A DNA stretch of 64,000 nucleotides. Source: Dyadobacter jiangsuensis. Lineage in GTDB: Bacteria; Bacteroidota; Bacteroidia; Cytophagales; Spirosomataceae. A program made the translations under genes and the position numbers. Below, piece after piece: positions 62,501 to 64,000 of the stretch. Under the pieces are notes generated by a model, which saw only the letters and a list, made by a program, of their open reading frames with translations, did not search any database and was not told the origin of the DNA. Position 1 is the first letter of the stretch. Every line of letters starts with the position of its first letter. Where the stretch lies: the NCBI RefSeq assembly GCF_003014695.1, contig NZ_PYAS01000017.1, forward strand, positions 1 through 64,000, given 5' to 3'.

Positions 62501-62973
62501 CCGAAACCGCTCAGAATGCGACGCTTCTTGTCGGCCTTGCCATCACCGTCGGTATCCGCAAAATGCAGGATTTCCGTCGAGTTAGCCACATAACACCCCC
62601 CATCGCCAGGCAGGATACCCGTTGGCTGGATTAACCCTTCCGCAAAAACGGTCGATTTATCGGCTTTGCCGTCGCCGTCCGTGTCTTCCAGGACGAAAAT
62701 CTTGTCGTTCGCCGATTCACCGGTTTTCAAATGCGGGTATACGGTACTGCTCACCACCCAGAGGCGGCCTTCGGTATCCCAGTTCATCTGGATCGGCTTC
62801 GCGACCATCGGGTCGGCGGCGAACAGCGTTACCTCGAAGCCTTCGGCTACTTTAAAGGATTTCAGTTCCTTTTCAACGTCAGGGTCAAGGTTAAAGGGAT
62901 GCTGCTCGGGCTCTGTCGAGGAGGTTAGCAGCACCATGGGAAGGAGCAACGCTCCGTAGAATAGTTTTTTCAT
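59524..62973 (-). CDS. PVC-type haem-binding (CxxCH) membrane-bound dehydrogenase with HEAT repeats
   Basis: This protein of about 1149 residues starts MKKLFYGALLL. It has a signal peptide, a sugar-dehydrogenase-like beta-propeller (FKVAEGFEVTLFAADPMVAK, DGAIYVADWYNPIIQHGEVD), a central HEAT-repeat region (about 390-830, for example SHPQVRLEAVIALRKTKTPE), a c-type cytochrome domain with CTTCH (SSCTTCHAIGGAGGLIGPDL) and axial Met candidates (GSLMPPGLTASL), and a C-terminal beta domain (PVTFALNAPAGVAAYNGSKA). The N-terminal domain and haem site match the family first described in Planctomycetes-Verrucomicrobia and common in Bacteroidota. An SGNH hydrolase lies just upstream on the same strand. 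Confidence 0.93.
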   Translation of the reverse strand: MKKLFYGALLLPMVLLTSSTEPEQHPFNLDPDVEKELKSFKVAEGFEVTLFAADPMVAKPIQMNWDTEGRLWVVSSTVYPHLKTGESANDKIFVLEDTDGDGKADKSTVFAEGLIQPTGILPGDGGCYVANSTEILHFADTDGDGKADKKRRILSGFGTGDTHHLIHTFRWGPEGRMYFNQSIYIYSHVETPFGIKRLEGGGVWQLNTRNLDMDVYARGLVNPWGLQFDRWGQSFLTDGAGGEGINYAFPGATFVTAPGAARILRGLNPGQPKHSGLDVVSGTHLPDAWQGRMITNDFRANRINSFKLEEQGSGYVSKQTDDLMWSDNVAFRPVDINVGPDGAIYVADWYNPIIQHGEVDFHDPRRDQQHGRIWRIVAKNRPLVKKPQLGKASVAELLETLKLPEDWTRLQAKQVLKARGAKEVLPALEKWVAGLDKNDAKYEHNLLEALWVYQTLETVNEPVLQSLLNAKSHNVRAAALRALALWYPKVSNTPALLAKAVGDSHPQVRLEAVIALRKTKTPEAAKTALTVLDAQMDEFLDFALWQTVRELEPVWLPKLKTDANLLGDAKKTAYALKSATGADAATLLTALYQKGQVPDDYQKDVLASIARLGQPADLNTLLDLAVQSNNKNAAAQLAALEEAGNQRHVAPNKSPERIAALIGNDDEGASLSSIRLIGLWKLSSLNDRLTGLIQSGNPATKKAALGALGAIDKPKALQLVTDLAGPKNTPEVRIIAAAQLASLDEKEGARVSAELMRTLPADTDMSDLFLAFIPSNPGSAALAEAIAAKKIPEAVAKRGRVLVQQRAGWTRQSIDEIAALKKALEASGGSLPAPKMPQDLDDKTIEGLAKLAREKGDAAKGELIFRKAESSCTTCHAIGGAGGLIGPDLSSLGTSSPAETIIRSILYPSASIKEGYDLKRVVKKDGSELMGYLASDGANDIVIRDVTGKEVSIAKSQVQVMEKVPGSLMPPGLTASLDRDQFVNLVAFLTKLGEPGDFRVPATRYVRRWETIELSKELANKFSMETPVIAGKGAKIVTSPAYSKVSGELPTDDLAEMKNSAGKPFSIIRFEVEALTKGPVTFALNAPAGVAAYNGSKALKVTDGTITADLSQGIQPITLVLDRNVVKGGLKVELKDVTGGAQTRLKVGK

Positions 62974-62983
62974 ATGTAACAAT

Positions 62984-63012
62984 CGGCGGTCAGCGGTCGG
63001 CAGTCCGTCGGC
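62984..63012. repeat. short GCGGTCA-type repeat, copy 2
   Basis: GGCGGTCAGCGGTCGGCAGT then CCGTCGGC; matches the string at 56706-56733. It lies in the 5' leader of the PVC-type gene. Confidence 0.6.
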
Positions 63013-63036
63013 TTTATGTTCTGATATCGGTTAATG

Positions 63037-64000
63037 TTAATCCAGTTTCCGCAATTCATACACCACTTCCTTCGGCTCCGCATGCAGGATAATCTGCCCT
63101 TCGAGCCATTTGATGAGGATATTCTGCTCTTCAAGCCCCTTCACGTGGCGACCCTGCTCATATTTCCGGAAACCGATGATGTAGGTCTGGTTCAATGGCC
63201 GGTACTGGAAAAAATGCAGTTCGTTTTTACGGATAATCATCTCGCGAATGCGCGCCGACTGCTCGAATTGCGGCCCCTGCTTGATCTCCACGCCCTTTTC
63301 CCACTCTTTCGCAGAGGCGGTAACAACCTGTTCATTCCCGGCCGTCAGGGTGTAATATCCCTTTTTCAACCCGACGACCCGCACTACGTTGGCATCGTTG
63401 CCCACCCAGCTGCTGGCCTGCGGAAACGGTAATGGAAGGTATTTGTCGGTCACTACAAACCGCACGATCGCATTGTTATCCTTGCCGTCGGTTGCGATTT
63501 TGACATTGGAAGAATACGGAGTTGGCTTGGCGACCGTAATCGTCGAAGTTACCCGGTCGTAAGGCACACCCATGGCTTTTCCCAGCACATCGGCGAGATA
63601 GTAATAGCCGGTTTCGTTCAAATGGACGGTGTTTTCGATGATATCCGCCTTCTTGCTCGTATTCAGCACGGGATTGTAAATATCGATAAACTGCTTGCTG
63701 CGCTGGGAAGCCACATCGGCAATCGCTTTGGAATACAATTCAAGATCCGCATTCCGGGCATCGATATGCTGCGAGGTGTCAGAAGAAACTACCGGTATCG
63801 TCGAAAGCAGCACGGTCCGGGCGCCCAGCGATTCAATTTTATCAATCAGTTTATTCAAACCATCCTTGAAATGCGCCACTCCGGCCTGGCCTTCCTGCGC
63901 CTCCACGCCCCCGTACGCGAGGAACACGATGCTCGGCGCAGCCTGGGTAATGTCCTGTATCAAATGCTCGTAAGGCGTCGGCGGATTGGTGTAGGTGCTG
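63037..64000 (-). CDS. SGNH/GDSL hydrolase, partial (continues beyond the right edge)
   Basis: The reading frame is open to the window edge, so the N-terminus is missing; the frame upstream of the apparent TTG start continues as STYTNPPTPYEHL. The visible 321 residues show the SGNH-type block SIVFLAYGGVEAQEGQAGVA (replacing the usual GxND element), ARTVLLSTIPVVSSDTSQ, and the catalytic D-x-x-H-like NTVHLNETGYYYLADVLGKA. The C-terminal 150 residues form a beta domain (VKIATDGKDNNAIVRFVVTD, ending EVVYELRKLD). Likely a carbohydrate esterase acting outside the cytoplasm. It is upstream of the PVC-type haem protein gene and may be in operon with it (63-base gap). Confidence 0.88.
   Translation of the reverse strand, partial: STYTNPPTPYEHLIQDITQAAPSIVFLAYGGVEAQEGQAGVAHFKDGLNKLIDKIESLGARTVLLSTIPVVSSDTSQHIDARNADLELYSKAIADVASQRSKQFIDIYNPVLNTSKKADIIENTVHLNETGYYYLADVLGKAMGVPYDRVTSTITVAKPTPYSSNVKIATDGKDNNAIVRFVVTDKYLPLPFPQASSWVGNDANVVRVVGLKKGYYTLTAGNEQVVTASAKEWEKGVEIKQGPQFEQSARIREMIIRKNELHFFQYRPLNQTYIIGFRKYEQGRHVKGLEEQNILIKWLEGQIILHAEPKEVVYELRKLD

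Overview
The window reads as chromosome of a Bacteroidota bacterium, most likely Cytophagales (a Dyadobacter/Spirosoma-type soil or plant-associated organism; the genus is a guess). The signs are two SusC/SusD pairs, a sigma/FecR pair, type IX secretion (T9SS) C-terminal sorting domains, LytS/LytTR signalling, TAnnTTTG-type -7 promoter boxes, AT-rich leaders without Shine-Dalgarno sequences, and a moderately GC-rich, densely packed gene set. I see no tRNA, rRNA, CRISPR array, transposase or prophage core.

Layout. 0.1-8.9 kb (minus strand): a polysaccharide utilisation locus with a GH140-like apiosidase, ECF sigma factor, FecR anti-sigma, an STN-bearing SusC and SusD. 9.4-17.0 kb (plus): three tandem tail-collar ('microcystin-dependent protein' type) genes, a GNAT acetyltransferase overlapping a DUF6916-like gene, then a 1671-residue T9SS surface protein closed by a strong terminator. 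17.1-22.3 kb (plus): LytS/LytTR two-component pair, a small TonB-dependent receptor, and two small exported or membrane proteins behind an 8-bp tandem repeat. 22.5-31.2 kb (plus): a second PUL (SusC, SusD, DUF3823 lipoprotein, GH71/99-like hydrolase), then an M81/MlrC-like peptidase. 31.3-45.6 kb: mixed metabolic and housekeeping genes (Asp/Glu racemase, PQQ sugar dehydrogenase with T9SS tail, HxlR/NmrA divergent pair, PIN toxin-antitoxin, methyltransferase, AAA/DUF4143 ATPase, BNR protein, glycine-zipper lipoprotein, alpha/beta hydrolase, SRPBCC protein, UlaG-like MBL hydrolase). 45.6-50.6 kb: an AT-richer defence/addiction island (shortened ParD remnant, divergent SymE/XRE pair, DarT-DarG, and an unrecognised 586-residue PD-(D/E)XK-type protein), with copies of one dispersed palindromic repeat family on both sides. 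50.6-64 kb: M28 peptidase, GIY-YIG protein, XRE membrane regulator, a subclass B1 metallo-beta-lactamase, ThuA protein, a Fic protein behind an operator-like repeat array, a RelE-type TA pair, a giant PVC-type haem-binding/HEAT protein, and an SGNH hydrolase cut by the right edge.

How the parts fit. The two PULs and the auxiliary secreted hydrolases suggest a plant-polysaccharide lifestyle; PUL 1 carries its own cell-surface signalling relay, while PUL 2 lacks both the sigma/FecR pair and the STN domain. The most promising under-described items are the PD-(D/E)XK protein beside DarTG, the tail-collar/GNAT/DUF6916/T9SS-adhesin cassette, and the palindromic operator arrays in front of the Fic gene and the AAA/DUF4143 gene.
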